Of a stretch of 64,000 nt of DNA, positions 36,561 through 47,460 are shown piece after piece. This DNA is from Sclerodactyla briareus (Eukaryota > Echinodermata > Holothuroidea > Dendrochirotida > Sclerodactylidae). Location of the stretch: contig JAODTK010005561.1 in the NCBI GenBank assembly GCA_026419785.1, positions 186,001 to 250,000 on the forward strand, written 5' to 3'. The notes beneath the pieces were generated by a model. The model had not been told where the DNA came from and did not search any database. It saw only the letters and a program-made list of their open reading frames with translations. Both the position numbers and the translations under genes were made by a program. Numbering within the stretch: the stretch's first letter is position 1; each line of letters begins with the position of its first letter.

Positions 36561-37724
36561 AGTTGATGTCTGGAGTGATTACCACCCTTCCAGTTAACAG
36601 GTTCCTGCAGATTCTGACAATAAATTTCCATGATTTTTCTATCACTTTTGCATTGTAATATAGGATTCACAGGACCTTCTTCTATGATATCTCGCACAGA
36701 ATTTCAAATGACATCCAAAAGAGAGCCAAAGCAACAACATTAAACATCCTGTGAGCAAGACAGCCTCACTTCATGAAATTTTCCATTACTTTTCCATGAC
36801 TCGACAACTTCACTGTATTCAAAACTTTTCGGGCCCTGGATTTTCATTGATTAATTCCATGACTTTCCAGGTTTTCCATGACCCCGGGAACTCTGAGTTG
36901 GTTCTGCTGAAGCTGCTTGCCCATTCTGTGTACCTGTGAAAGATTCGTATCTTGCATAGTGTGCAATATCCAGATCTGCCCCTTGCCCTGCCTCCAATAT
37001 TCCAAGCCTGCTCAGCAAATATATCATGAAGGAAAATAATAGGAAAAGTGAAACTGTGGAATATGCAGTTTTTGAATGTCTGCGGAACTGAATTCAAATC
37101 ACTTGACTGTCACATTGTCTTACTCAAGTTCAATGAGGTACATGCAAGAGCATACACTACATATGGTTTGATTCGAATGTTGCTTTCATCCTTTATGTGA
37201 AGCAGACAGCTACCAGTAACTATACATAACTCCAATTCAAAGTTACCATACCTACTAAACTTTTGGCCAACTAGAGTTCTACTGGGCTTCTCTGCAATAA
37301 TTCAGGCCCATTGCTAAACAAATTCGTGATCATACATCTTCATTACTCGGTTCAGCACTGTTCCTATCAGTGGCATACTTACTGTGGACCTCACTAGCCA
37401 ACACTGTTGATTGACTGTTGACTGCCACGCATCATTGGATTGCAGGCCGAGTGCCAATGCTGGGTCGCAGCCTGTGTGGTATCCCATACTGGATGAATGC
37501 CTCACAATAGCATTGAACTCTGTGGTGTAAAAATGTGCACCCAACAGCTTTCACTTACGGTATCATATACTGGTGGCCGTGTACAAACTTATCATCAGTC
37601 AGGCCACTGCATCATACTAGCTGAGCTCTGCCACAAAAGCTCAGGCTTTTCACAAGCGTTCAACTAGTTTTATTTGCTTCTAATTACATTCCCTAACCAC
37701 TGCAATCATTCGGATATCATGTTT
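36561..37724. other. No recognisable feature
   Basis: Ordinary sequence; short frames only. Confidence 0.45.
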
Positions 37725-38080
37725 TGGGGCTTTTCCGAGCAACCGCTGGAAACTTCAGGCAGTATCACAAAACTCTTAAAGCTCTATCCAATTGTCTGAA
37801 ACTTAATACAAATGTCAGCACTGTCCACACACTGGAAAAATTACTGCATGTCTGCTGCCCTATATCGACAGGTTCACACAAAAATCTAATACTATAACAA
37901 TACTACTATTCATCACAACACTTGGCGTGGTTGGGATGAAAGTTGGTCCAAAAATTTCAAGGTCATGGGAGGTAATCCTTGGATGTGATTCTCTAACTTT
38001 GTTTGATTTCAAATGATCAAACGGAATGTGCCTCATTGGTCCTGACAACAGGTGGTCATCCGAGGTCCCTGGAGATCAAA
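37725..38080 (+). repeat. Family E dispersed repeat, diverged fragment
   Basis: Blocks 'gagcaaccgctggaaacttc', 'ctctatccaattgtctgaaa', 'ggatgaaagttggtcc' and 'tttcaaggtcatgggaggt' run in family order. The right end is missing and the copy passes into family C. Confidence 0.5.
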
Positions 38081-39420
38081 TAATGTGGACATTCATTGTG
38101 CTTTCTGCGAATGATGTCCACCAGATCATTTTTGCACGGGTTGAGACGGTCGAGTTGTCAACTTCATGTACTGATTATGGGGAACGTCACATACCAAATT
38201 GATCCTCAACCATCAATGGCCTTTTATCAGCATAGTACAATCTTGCATTCCCACACGTATGGGATGCTACAGTTGCAATCAAAAGTGAGACTAATAGTAA
38301 CCTGTGAAACAGGGCCTGGTGAAGTGAAGTTTATTCTATTACAGGCTAAACTCTGGCCAGACTATCACATTTTCCATGATTTTAGAATTTACCATTTTTT
38401 TCCAAACTGACCAGATTAAGCATTCTGGATTTCTGGGCTTATCTCATGTCAAGGATATTGGGACTTATGACATCCCCTGAACCTTGAATCTGACCCGAAA
38501 AGAAAAATGATATTTTACTATTATGTGAATCCTACATAACCCAAATAAAGCTTCACTAATCTATCTGGGCTTATCCTGTTAACAGTGAAATTAGGCCAAA
38601 ATATCAACTTTTCACAAATTCGAAAATTTCTCTCCACAATTAACCCCATCTACACCAAAACATAGAGCTTGTGGACATTCTCACATGGGAGCCTGCATTT
38701 AAATTCCTGTGTGATCCGAACTAAGCGATTCTGGGGACTTACAGTATCAATGTTGACTAGATTGCTAAACTTTTTTGAACATTCATTGAAGCTAAATTAC
38801 CTCTGACCTGATACTAAGCATAGAGATCACATACGGGAACCCAACATACCAAACGTCACTTTAATCCATCAGGTGGGACTGAGTTTATTTTTGTTTTATG
38901 ATCGCAAAATTGGTGAACTATCCTTTTTCTTAACAACTTTCTGATTTGCAAGAGGTTACCCTTGGCTTCGATTTGGCCCAAGAGTTTTGGGACTTGATTG
39001 ATCACATAATTTCAACATGACCCCCAAAATGACAGGGATCGGTACTCATTATGGGGAAAACCCATACCAGTCTGAGCTTCATCCATTTAGTTGGGTTGAT
39101 TATGTTTTATCAAGCCAGAACATTTTTTTTTCCCCCAAAAACACAAACCAAAAACAATGGGGGTTCTCTACTCCCTATAAGAAAGCTACACCATATTCCA
39201 GCTTGAACGAACCAGATTCTGGACTTTTTTTTAGATTTTTAAGACTTTAACCCCTGTTTAAGCTCCACTGACCTTTGGCCTCGACCTCAAACATAAGGGA
39301 TCATGTACCGTTATGGAGATCTCACATACCAAGTAAAAGCCTCATCCAATCTAAGTCCATATGGAGTCATTGTTTCTACAGCTAAAAAATCTTACTATAA
39401 TATCATTTTTTGTACAATTT
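38081..39420 (+). repeat. Family C dispersed repeat, longest copy
   Basis: Successive paragraphs repeat the same phrases: 'tactgattatggggaac', 'acataccaaattgatcc', 'ggacttatgacatcccctg', 'gggttctctactccctataa', 'gaaagctacacc', and near 39016 'catgacccccaaaatgac'. Each paragraph is roughly 250-350 bp, so the family may itself have arisen by internal duplication. No frame is maintained. Confidence 0.6.
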
Positions 39421-39934
39421 TCCAATGTTCCCCCAATAAGGACCCCCTGTCATTTCGTCAACAGCAGAAGACATCATGGTAATCATCTTTGGCTTACCTG
39501 AAGGCCTGTTGGAATTACCATAATCCATTCCACCTACCGAGAGTATAACAAACTTTACAACTGTTTTCGTACAAAATTGTCTTTTTGGGTGTATTTTTTG
39601 CGGACTGACACTGTTGTACCCATTCAAAACATCGCAACAGGTTTGTAAGCAACAATGTTTTCAACTATTTTCCAAGCAAGTGTAATCCTCCCATCCTCCC
39701 AACCCACCCTCATCCCCGCTAATAAAATGCCCAAACACTATCGGTCATTCAGCCGTAACATAACTAGTTTATATGCTCTGCAAGTTCGCTATAAAATTAA
39801 CTGCCTCAAACATATATACATCCGTCATGCCACCTAACCATTGCTTCGATCGGCATGGATACCGAAGCCCGCCCCCACCACGTCTGGAATTTGAATTGTG
39901 AAATGTGTTTAATCATTGCTTAACTAATAATTAA
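39421..39934. other. No recognisable feature
   Basis: Ordinary sequence between family C and family B copies. Confidence 0.4.
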
Positions 39935-41455
39935 ATGAAGTTTTATCACTCAGTCCCTCACTTCTTTGACCCAAAATCCAACTTTAAAAATGTTCTAAAT
40001 CCCCTTATGCAGCCCAGGCTTCTTGGCCTTTTAAATCTTTCCCTTCAGTATATAATCAATTGCCTTCTATTTTCCAAGCATCCAGGACATCCAGTCCCCC
40101 CCTGCAGGCATCAAACGACCCTCCCCCAACAAACACCCTCCCCCCCCTCCCCCCCAAACCAACAACTATCCCTGCAGCAGTCAACAAGTGGTCCCAAGAC
40201 ATAGCTTCAGGAAACCTGGCACATTTTTCGCCAGTCCCCAGGCAAGAAGCAAGGGGGAAAAATGTTACCACGTATTTTTCGAATGTCTTATCAACTAATC
40301 AATTGGTTGGGTAAGAGCAGGTTTGCTTGCGGTCAGCTAATAACAGCACAATTGTCACGGGTGCATGGTTTACTCGTTCTCAGTGCTTCATTCTAACAGA
40401 AGCTATTATATGATGGGCTTCATCAAATTCATGAACATAAAACAATCAGATCCATAAAATTTTAACGGACCATACCTACTTATTTGAGCAAAATTCTTCC
40501 AGTTGGAAACGGAAATAAATTCATGCAGTAGGGCACATACAGGAGCTTATAACGCAGTGAGGAACGAGTAAAACCATAGCTCCTGACCAATACCACTGCT
40601 GTTATAAGCTCATTGTATGGTGCCTAATTTGCATAATTTATTCCAGTTTCCAACTTGGTAAGAATTTTGCCAAACTCAGTAGGTATGTTTCCGTTACAAT
40701 TTTTCTGAATCGTCTTTTTTCTGAATCAAGCAAATCCTGAACAAAATCAAAACACTGAATTAGTGGAATTGTCTCCGAAAATGTTGTTCCCCTAGAGTGT
40801 GAATGCGTTCAAGAACTTCTGATTTATTTTTCAGGAATCACAATGAATGAAGTTTAGTGGTTTGGTCATTTTTCTTTCTGGGATGTTGTGGCTCTGGGGT
40901 CGTTTATGAGGATTTTTGTTCTTCCGGTACCCTTATTCACACTAAACTAAACTTCAAACACATAAGATCCAAAATGTTACAAACCATACCTACTGGTTTG
41001 GCGAAATCTTACAGTTTGAAATAGGAATAACTTGTGCAAATTAGGCACATATACTGACCTCTACTGACCCTCAGCTGTACCTTCAAAACAATCAGGATCG
41101 AAGGTGGGCTCACATAGACCAGTTTTGGTGGAAATCCAACGAACTTTCAAAATTGCATAATGTAATATACAAAAACTGTCTGTCATTGAGATCCACTTTT
41201 GGAATTCTCCAAATATAGTGTCTATCTTCATACACACCCCACACAGCCACAATATTTTCTATCAGTCACCATTGTAACCATTACTAAAGCATTCCTGTGT
41301 TGAGTTCGGGTTCTAGTACTAGCATTTAACAGAATAGCTTACTAATCATTCAGTGCTCGCAATTTCAGATTCATACGGACTGATTGTTGACCAGGTTTAC
41401 CAAAGGGATCACAGGTTTTTATGGAATGTGACTAAAAGGCCTGAATCATGCAAAT
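39935..41455 (+). repeat. Family B/A composite repeat with fold-back rearrangement
   Basis: The first 590 bp parallel 1690-2310 closely. Shared landmarks are 'cacttctttgacccaaa', the C-rich stretch at 40097-40160, 'caattggttgggtaagagc', 'taataacagcacaattgtca' and 'ggaccatacctact'. A block of about 80 bp ending in 'gcacata' then appears three times: forward at 40435-40530, inverted at 40618-40740 and forward again at 40955-41055. After that the copy resumes the order of 2310-2420 and then shows a family A 5' block (41340-41455). Confidence 0.65.
40543..40611. mobile_element. 69-bp inverted-repeat unit within the fold-back region
   Basis: Left end gagcttataacgcagt (40543-40558) and right end actgctgttataagctc (40595-40611) are reverse complements apart from one extra base. 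The interior contains the reverse complement of the 'ggagctatggtttactcgtt' stretch seen at 2119-2138, so the unit was made from family B sequence. It may be a tiny non-autonomous element or a by-product of the inversion. Confidence 0.5.
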
Positions 41456-41530
41456 TAGCAAATGGCCCTCTACCCAAGTACCATTACATTTAACTTTGAA
41501 GAATTAAATTTATTTATAAATATGCACAAT
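41456..41530 (+). repeat. Family D fragment embedded in a family A/B region
   Basis: 'aatggccctctacccaagta' and 'ccattacatttaactttgaa' match family D units near 22165-22215. Sequence on both sides belongs to family A/B. Confidence 0.5.
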
Positions 41531-42144
41531 TTTAGACCCACTTATTTAGCCTATTTTCGGCTGAAAATTATCAGTTCACAGGGCTCGAATATAAGAATCG
41601 AAAGGGCACGGCAAATGGCCATCGTTCCAGTTGGAGTAATAAGGGGCAATCATGGGCCATTGGTAAGGGCACCACTGGCCAAAACATGCCAAAATAAAAC
41701 GGGCGACTCACAGCCCTTTTCGTTTTAGCATCTATTTCATGGCAACTGAAGCATTGAGCAATATAGGGGAGTTTAACAGGTTTCTTATCAAAATACAGGA
41801 TTGCGCCCATGTCCTGCAGCCTCCCTTTTGCCATAACACTTTTTTTTTGCATCAAAATCATTTTGATTCTGTGAAAAGTACATGATTATCAACCATTATT
41901 TAGTCTATTTTCGTTCAAGTTCTCGTCCAACTCCGAACGCAACCTTATTTATTCTTTCGAAAATTTATTAGGAGAACCCTGCACATATCTACACGCTAGG
42001 GACATCGCGGCAACCAGCAATCACCTGTCACGTAGGTAGGTCTTTAGTACGGCCATCAGCACGCAGATCAACCAAAAATACTTTGTACTTTCTATCTTGT
42101 GATACAAAATTATTGAATGGTGATGTGTCCAAATGTATATTTTC
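41531..42144. other. No recognisable feature
   Basis: Ordinary sequence; a 96-codon reverse frame (41571-41861) has no supporting signal. Confidence 0.4.
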
Positions 42145-42396
42145 CTAGAGTGACATTCCCATCTTGATAACGGTGTTTTTTCCATGTCTGTACGCATCTG
42201 AATATTTTAAGAAGTTAATTTGCATTTTTGGTCTTACAATTAATTTGGTTGTCCAGACTTGTCCCCTCACTTCGGCAGACTGCAGAAAGTCTGGTGGCCA
42301 TATGTGCACCACGTGCTGTAGGGTGCTCAATACGATAGATTTGCGAACCGTTAGTACCATGCCTTGGCACCTTGTAATCGTTTGCTGGTAATTCAC
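42145..42396 (-). CDS. Open frame, weak exon candidate
   Basis: An 83-codon frame on the reverse strand ends in TAG at its left edge. A good acceptor (tgatgtttttctag|) lies just upstream on that strand, near 42407. Its phase does not fit the donor of the candidate first exon at 42677-42845, so the two cannot simply be joined. The peptide (for example LSTLQHVVHIWPPDF) is not recognised. Confidence 0.12.
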   Translation of the reverse strand: MNYQQTITRCQGMVLTVRKSIVLSTLQHVVHIWPPDFLQSAEVRGQVWTTKLIVRPKMQINFLKYSDAYRHGKNTVIKMGMSL

Positions 42397-42676
42397 AATT
42401 CTAGAAAAACATCAGGGATCGTTATTTTTACTTGTTTCATACTGTACACCACAGCTGTTGTACACGCAAGTTCAATCAACTTCACAAGCTCTCCTTGTAT
42501 ACCTCCTTCCTTGCTCTTTTTGTGCTTTTCAAAAAATATTCTAGCTGAAATCACATTTTTTGTCAGTGTTCAAATTGTCTTCATTTTTCCATGTTCAGCA
42601 GAGCAGTGGATTACTCATTTAACGTCTTTTTACGCTACAGCCCGCGAACACAATCTTATATACTCAATGCAATTAC

Positions 42677-42845
42677 CTCGTGCTTGCAGTCTGTGATTAA
42701 AACGCTGCTTTATTTTCGGCGGAACTGGTATCTGGTTATTGGTAACCCACTGTGACTCTAGAATCTGACCGCCACTTAGCAGATCCTGTACTTTCCCACA
42801 TGTGTAAACTAACGAATGACACCTCGCGCTAAACACTGCGAACAT
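42677..42845 (-). CDS. Candidate first coding exon, unknown protein
   Basis: On the reverse strand an in-frame TAA is followed one codon later by ATG at 42843-42845. The frame is then open for 56 codons to a good donor, cgag|gtaatt, at 42677. The N-terminus (MFAVFSARCHSLVYTC) is hydrophobic and arginine-bearing, then the chain becomes basic (PPKIKQRFNHRLQAR). This could suit a mitochondrial targeting region, but the resemblance is loose. No downstream exon with matching phase was found within the next kilobase. Confidence 0.2.
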
Positions 42846-42989
42846 CGTTTAAAGATTTTTGGGGAACTTTTTTAAGAACATACATTCTTGGTCCGAATAA
42901 TTTAATTTGTTGCAGGAGGCATCAGCGGCCATAAACCCAGGGCACAACGGCTCAGTTTTGGGCCGTCGCGGTTAGTCTGATTTTGAGGG

Positions 42990-43320
42990 GCATTGAGTGC
43001 AGCTAGGGGCCTACCTGTCATCCAGGTCCTACATGCCAAAACTACAATCACTGTAGCACATCGGTTTCTTGAGTAATCCTGCTAACGACTTCCACAATAA
43101 ATTAACATCGATTAGCTAATTACCCAACTCAATGGACTTTGCTGCCCAAAATCTTATCAGATTGTGGATACACCCAACCCCGGTGCTACACACAAATTTC
43201 GTCATAATCGCCTCACGGTTCGTGAGAAATCCTGCTAACGATAAAGTTTGACATACACACCCACACGGCCGCCACAGTGACCACTGTCTCTTCCTGAATT
43301 TCATTCAGCGGGACAAAAAA
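42990..43320 (+). repeat. Family A dispersed repeat, 3' end
   Basis: 'acctgtcatccaggtcctac', 'tcttatcagattgtggatac', 'cggtgctacacacaaatttc', 'aatcctgctaacgataaag' and 'cttcctgaatttcattcagc' form the standard right end of the family. Confidence 0.7.
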
Positions 43321-44109
43321 CCCCTAACAACAACCTGTGTTCTTAACAACAGCTTGGCCCAGTTTTGGTAATGTACACACTGTGAGGTTTGTCAGTCCAA
43401 TGTAGGCAAACTTGGCCCACCCTAGGCCTACCTATGGCTATTTGTTGTATTAGCTACGTTACTGTCCTGTTACGCTAGTACGTTGTACTAACACGAAGTG
43501 AAACTTAGGCCCTAGTCTCATCGCTAGCAATAGGCTAGCGCTTGGTCTAAACTTTCTTCAAGGCATCCCCCTAAGTACGGGTTTGCTCGGGATATATTGC
43601 AACTTACTAATCTCATTATGGAAAGATAAGACCATATCAATCATTTCAGATGCCACCGCCACCGTTTTGTGTTTGGAATTGATAATATCACCTGGAGATT
43701 GTTGATAGCCCACTTTCCGTCAACGGGCTGTGCGCGGCCCCCGAGTCTGGAAATTGCCGTACGTACCAGAATCGCTCATGCATAGCAGTAGGCAACACTA
43801 TGGAAAATTTGCATGAAAATTGCACTGACGTAAATTATGATTCCAATCTGAGTATGTACCAGCCTAGCTTACCGCACTTCGAAGGTTATATATTAAGGTT
43901 CCACTTCCTGGTCATTATTAAAGGCCCACGGACATCAGGCAGACACAGAAATTTCGTACATCCGGCATTAATACAACACGACAGTCGAAACTCCGGACCA
44001 AATTTCACGCGATTCGAGTGTACCAAGACACAATCAGTTTTATTGCAGGTTGGTCTAGTGACATCCCATATTGATGGAGTGTCCCCTCCCATGTTCATGT
44101 TGGTCCACA
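43321..44109. other. No recognisable feature
   Basis: Single-copy-looking sequence. Opposite-strand frames at 43800-44162 (+) and 43886-44359 (-) overlap and run into the family C copy on the right, so neither is called. Confidence 0.4.
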
Positions 44110-44365
44110 GCTCAACAAGGACTGATACCATAAAGCCAAAAGGCTTAGTGAATCCTTTCTGACAACCTATATCCAGAACACATGACAAATGGAGATTGAC
44201 CAGCTCGTTCATGGGCACATACATCTGACAAATTTCCCATTTTTCCAACCAACCACTAGGATTCCTGTACCTCTTGATAAGAATGCTATACACTAAAGTA
44301 AGTTGTCCAGACCTTGTGACCTCTGGTACCTCATATTTCTCGATCTGACCACAAACCAATTGGAT
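44110..44365 (+). repeat. Family C dispersed repeat, fragment
   Basis: 'aaaggcttagtgaatccttt', 'ctgacaacctatatccagaa', 'aggattcctgtacctcttga' and 'tgacctctggtacctca' match 12045-12240 closely. Confidence 0.65.
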
Positions 44366-45224
44366 ACGTTTCTTGTTTCCTTCGTATATTTATATGACCC
44401 CCTTTTTGGGGGGGTGGCTAATTTTGGATCAATGCATATACCTTCCTAAGGTTTGTGCTTACTGGTTGACAAAGCTTCGCAGGAGTGAGCACATCCGACT
44501 TCCTCTGCGGACATTTCTCAAATGAAAAACCCTCATAACATCATGGGTCTATTTTCGATTTTACTAATGTTGGTAACTGCTTCAAAAGGCACGAGCCATT
44601 TCCTGTGATTTGGATGTCGTCCGGGGTGTGAACAATATTAACGTGGTGCAATTGATGAATCATTGGTCTGCAGGATGGTCTATGCCTCTCATGTGACTAA
44701 AATATGAAATATTTGTATTTGTAAATTCAATTCAACCCACATTTTCCACAAATGATCCCAGTAGTTATAATTATATGAGGTTGAGGAGTTGCATTGTTAT
44801 AAATGTAGCAATCATGGAGAGAATCGTAATTTAAGGCGCTTCTCGTGTACTGCGCACGGATTTGACAAAAGCAATTCTCGGCTATTAAGCTGCCCGTTAT
44901 GCATGCCATGGTTTTGGGCGACTTTTAGACCTACCAATGGTATCATATCACATATTTGTTTATAGCATACTTTGAACAAAGCGCCTTGCAGTTAACCTGA
45001 TCATACCGGATTTTCTTTTGAGGAAGTGAGAGGGAACGTCCATGTCAATGTGCATTTTGTGTGTAATAATGTAGCGTGTATGTGCGTGTCGATGTGTGTG
45101 TGGGTGTTTGTTTGTTTGTTTTGTTGTTTGTTTCTTGGGGGTGTACGTTCATGAAGAAATTAAACAGTTTTAGCTGGTTAACACGATAAGTCATCTGCGC
45201 CTAGGTGAGTAAATCTCGTACTGG
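44366..45224. other. Unannotated stretch with a GT-rich simple repeat
   Basis: Imperfect (GT)n and (GTTT)n repeats at 45073-45134; otherwise no feature recognised. Confidence 0.5.
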
Positions 45225-45370
45225 AGTTCGGATTAGCTCAGTCGATATTTCTACGGATATGTAACAGTGCAGACGAGGGCACTGAAGGCCATTTGCTGTT
45301 ACTCAGTTGCATATTTTATGCATATTTGTCTATTACATGGTTGGAGTATGGGGTCTATAGGGATATGAGC
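45225..45370 (+). mobile_element. tRNA-derived SINE head, decayed
   Basis: 'cggattagctcagtcgatat' is a box-A-like tRNA head. A recognisable box B is not present at the expected distance, so only the head is supported. Confidence 0.3.
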
Positions 45371-45769
45371 CAGGGTCACGTTAAAGAGTCCATTTCAGCT
45401 TTTTTTCAGGTCCACGAAGCTACCAATCTACTGTAGTACTCTATCGTAGTGCCGATAGCGGAAACCTACATCTGAGAATGGGTTTGGTTTTAAACGATAG
45501 TATTAGGTCCTAATTCGTAATTTTGTGGAATAAGTTCTATGTGGCGAACAATATACACTTAATTGTTGCAGCCGGCCGTCTTTTCAAGAATTCGCGGACA
45601 GATCACCGTTTTCTCAATAATACAATGATTTGCGTGCTGTAATTTTGACTGAAGTTCTTTTTGTAGAATGGGTGTCGAACGATAGCATTCATTTTCAATT
45701 TCTTTGATGCTTATTTTCTCGATTATCTCAATGGCTAATGAAGTTTATCTGTTATACATAAAACTCGAA

Positions 45770-45796
45770 TATAATAATAATAATATAATAATAATA

Positions 45797-45832
<36 letters not shown>

Positions 45833-45870
45833 GAATAATAATAATATAATAATAATAATAATAATAATAT
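45770..45870. repeat. (AAT)n microsatellite, SINE tail
   Basis: AAT units interrupted a few times by 'aatat'. It abuts the 3' end of the reverse-strand SINE and is best read as its grown tail. Confidence 0.9.
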
Positions 45871-46105
45871 ACAATCTGGCTCCTTATCGTTCTATAGCGC
45901 CTTCCACTGTTTGCTCAAATCACTTTACAGAAATACCCTGATCCCGGCAGCAGCCTCAATTCCGTCAACTAGGTTGAGAGGCTTGGAGATGGAGCGTTTT
46001 GCCAAAGGACACGGTGGAATACCTGATCGGTCTGTGGAACATCCAGCTTTCGATCAACCGTCTTCAGCTCTACCGACTGAGCGAATCAACTCTTCTGTTC
46101 TTCGC
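45770..46105 (-). mobile_element. tRNA-derived SINE with (AAT)n tail, reverse orientation
   Basis: Read on the reverse strand, the head 'attcgctcagtcggtagagc' (46067-46088) is an excellent tRNA-like box A. It is followed by a box-B-like 'ggttgatcgaaagctgg' (46043-46059) and a body containing 'gtgatttgagcaaacagtgg' and 'aaggcgctatagaacg'. The element runs straight into a (TTA)n tail of about 100 bp at 45770-45870. Head, body and simple-repeat tail in this order are diagnostic of a tRNA-derived SINE. It is the best-preserved SINE in the window; no target-site duplication was verified. Confidence 0.75.
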
Positions 46106-46444
46106 TCACCAGGCGAGACACTTGTGGCGGTCGCCTCGTTATGATATACGGTCATCATAATGTCATGACTCCCCCATAAGTACATGCCATCGGCAAAATG
46201 AATACAGAATATTTGTCTAACTGATAAAGTTGGATGTTCCAACATCATCTTTGGCTAATAATGAGTGTTTATGAGGTTTCGTTAACTGTACCAACCTTCA
46301 TCTAATGCATACTTTTCTAGTTCAAAATGATGCCAATACATGACATAATTATTTGCAATAATTTCGTAATTTTAGTCTCTAACTCAAAGGAACTGTTATG
46401 TTTTGTTTTTTTTTGTTTTCCTGTTTTGGTTATGTCACATGCAG

Positions 46445-46620
46445 CGTGTCCATGGCATACTGCGCCAACGCATGGAGGCTTGCTCGATCGAAGATAAAAA
46501 AAATGTGTCGACCAGAGTGGCGCCAGGGTACGAGAGCGGAGGACGCCCTCGGCAAGGGACTGTCCGGCGCGGAGAGAGTTCCATGCCCCGACCTAGAACC
46601 TCTATTACAAACACACATTC
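46445..46620 (+). other. CpG-rich segment after a strong acceptor-like tract
   Basis: A T-rich tract ends in cacatgcag| at 46444 and is followed by about 150 bp rich in CpG. The segment is open in two forward frames and one reverse frame. One forward frame runs from 46398 to 46838 (146 codons; for example CRPEWRQGTRAEDALGKGLS), but its 3' half is low complexity. It may be an exon or a decayed GC-rich repeat; not recognised. Confidence 0.2.
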
Positions 46621-46899
46621 ATTTAACCCTCCCTCCCCTCCCTGAGAAAAATAACGAGAAAAAACGAACAACGATGCAAGCCCTTATATTCCCTGGCTAC
46701 ACCCTAAAAAACCCCCACCCCCCCCACGCCTACCACAAGAAGATCGTCAATGCATACATTTCAAATTCAACTACAGTTTTAAGCCCATCTTCATCACCTG
46801 TCATTTGCTCTTCCAAGATCATTCGTATAACGGACTAAAAAAGTAGCCTTCGATTGGAATGCTACGTCTTAGAATGGCGTGATCTGGGTTTTTTCCTCC

Positions 46900-46957
46900 G
46901 TGGGCTCTACTGACCTCCCTCCCCCGTCAAGGAAATCCTGGCACCGCCGCTAAATAA
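46900..46957 (-). mobile_element. Possible DNA-transposon end (GGCGGTGCCAGGATTT type)
   Basis: Read on the reverse strand, 'agcggcggtgccaggatttc' resembles the common CAGNGGCGG.GCCAGG termini of hAT-like and related non-autonomous elements. The opposite end was not found. Confidence 0.3.
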
Positions 46958-47351
46958 ACACCATGTTTCAGGGTCCGTGGATTCGCTCAAAAACAGTATT
47001 GGTGTCGGTTTTTCCGGAACTTTTTAAACGGGGGCCCGCTACTAACATTTTTGGCAATCATGTGTTGCTGAATCGACCGTTTAATAAATTTGGGGAATGT
47101 TATTAATCCTCCACGATAACAGCAGCTCGTGATCCTCCCCCCTTTCATTGCCTTCCACGACCTGATGACACTACGATAAGTAGAGGGATAATTTGATACG
47201 CTAATACAAGTGGAAACAATTACAAATCCTTGGTATCTTGCCAACTATGAATAAAATATAGCGGTGTCCCTGAGCAATGCAACGAAAAGTAAATCCAACC
47301 GGACGACTCCCAGGGAGGATTTTTTTGTTTTTCGTATTAATCCATCCGTGC

Positions 47352-47460
47352 CAGTGGCGTCGACAAGGAGGGGGGGGGGGCAGGGGGGCAGGGGGAACGT
47401 GCCCCTCGAAAACCTTGCGCCCCCGTGTGCCCCCCCCCCCCCCTCTCCCAATGAGATTTG
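47352..47460 (+). mobile_element. Possible DNA-transposon end with G-run and C-run
   Basis: 'cagtggcgtcgacaagg' opens a stretch with an 11-base G-run, two more G-runs and, about 60 bp later, a 14-base C-run. The G- and C-runs can pair. The opening resembles 'CAGTGGCGTAGCCAGGGGGG' type ends of non-autonomous transposons. No second end was identified. Confidence 0.3.

Noticed and set aside
43886-44359. 157-codon reverse frame as a gene
   Set aside because: Its 5' half is family C repeat, shared with 12.0-12.3 kb, and a forward frame overlaps it.
46067-46088. Functional tRNA gene at the box A match
   Set aside because: No acceptor stem or full cloverleaf closes, and the sequence continues into a SINE body and simple-repeat tail.
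47371-47445. G-quadruplex regulatory element
   Set aside because: The G-runs sit in a probable transposon end with an adjacent C-run and no gene nearby; homopolymer lengths are also unreliable.
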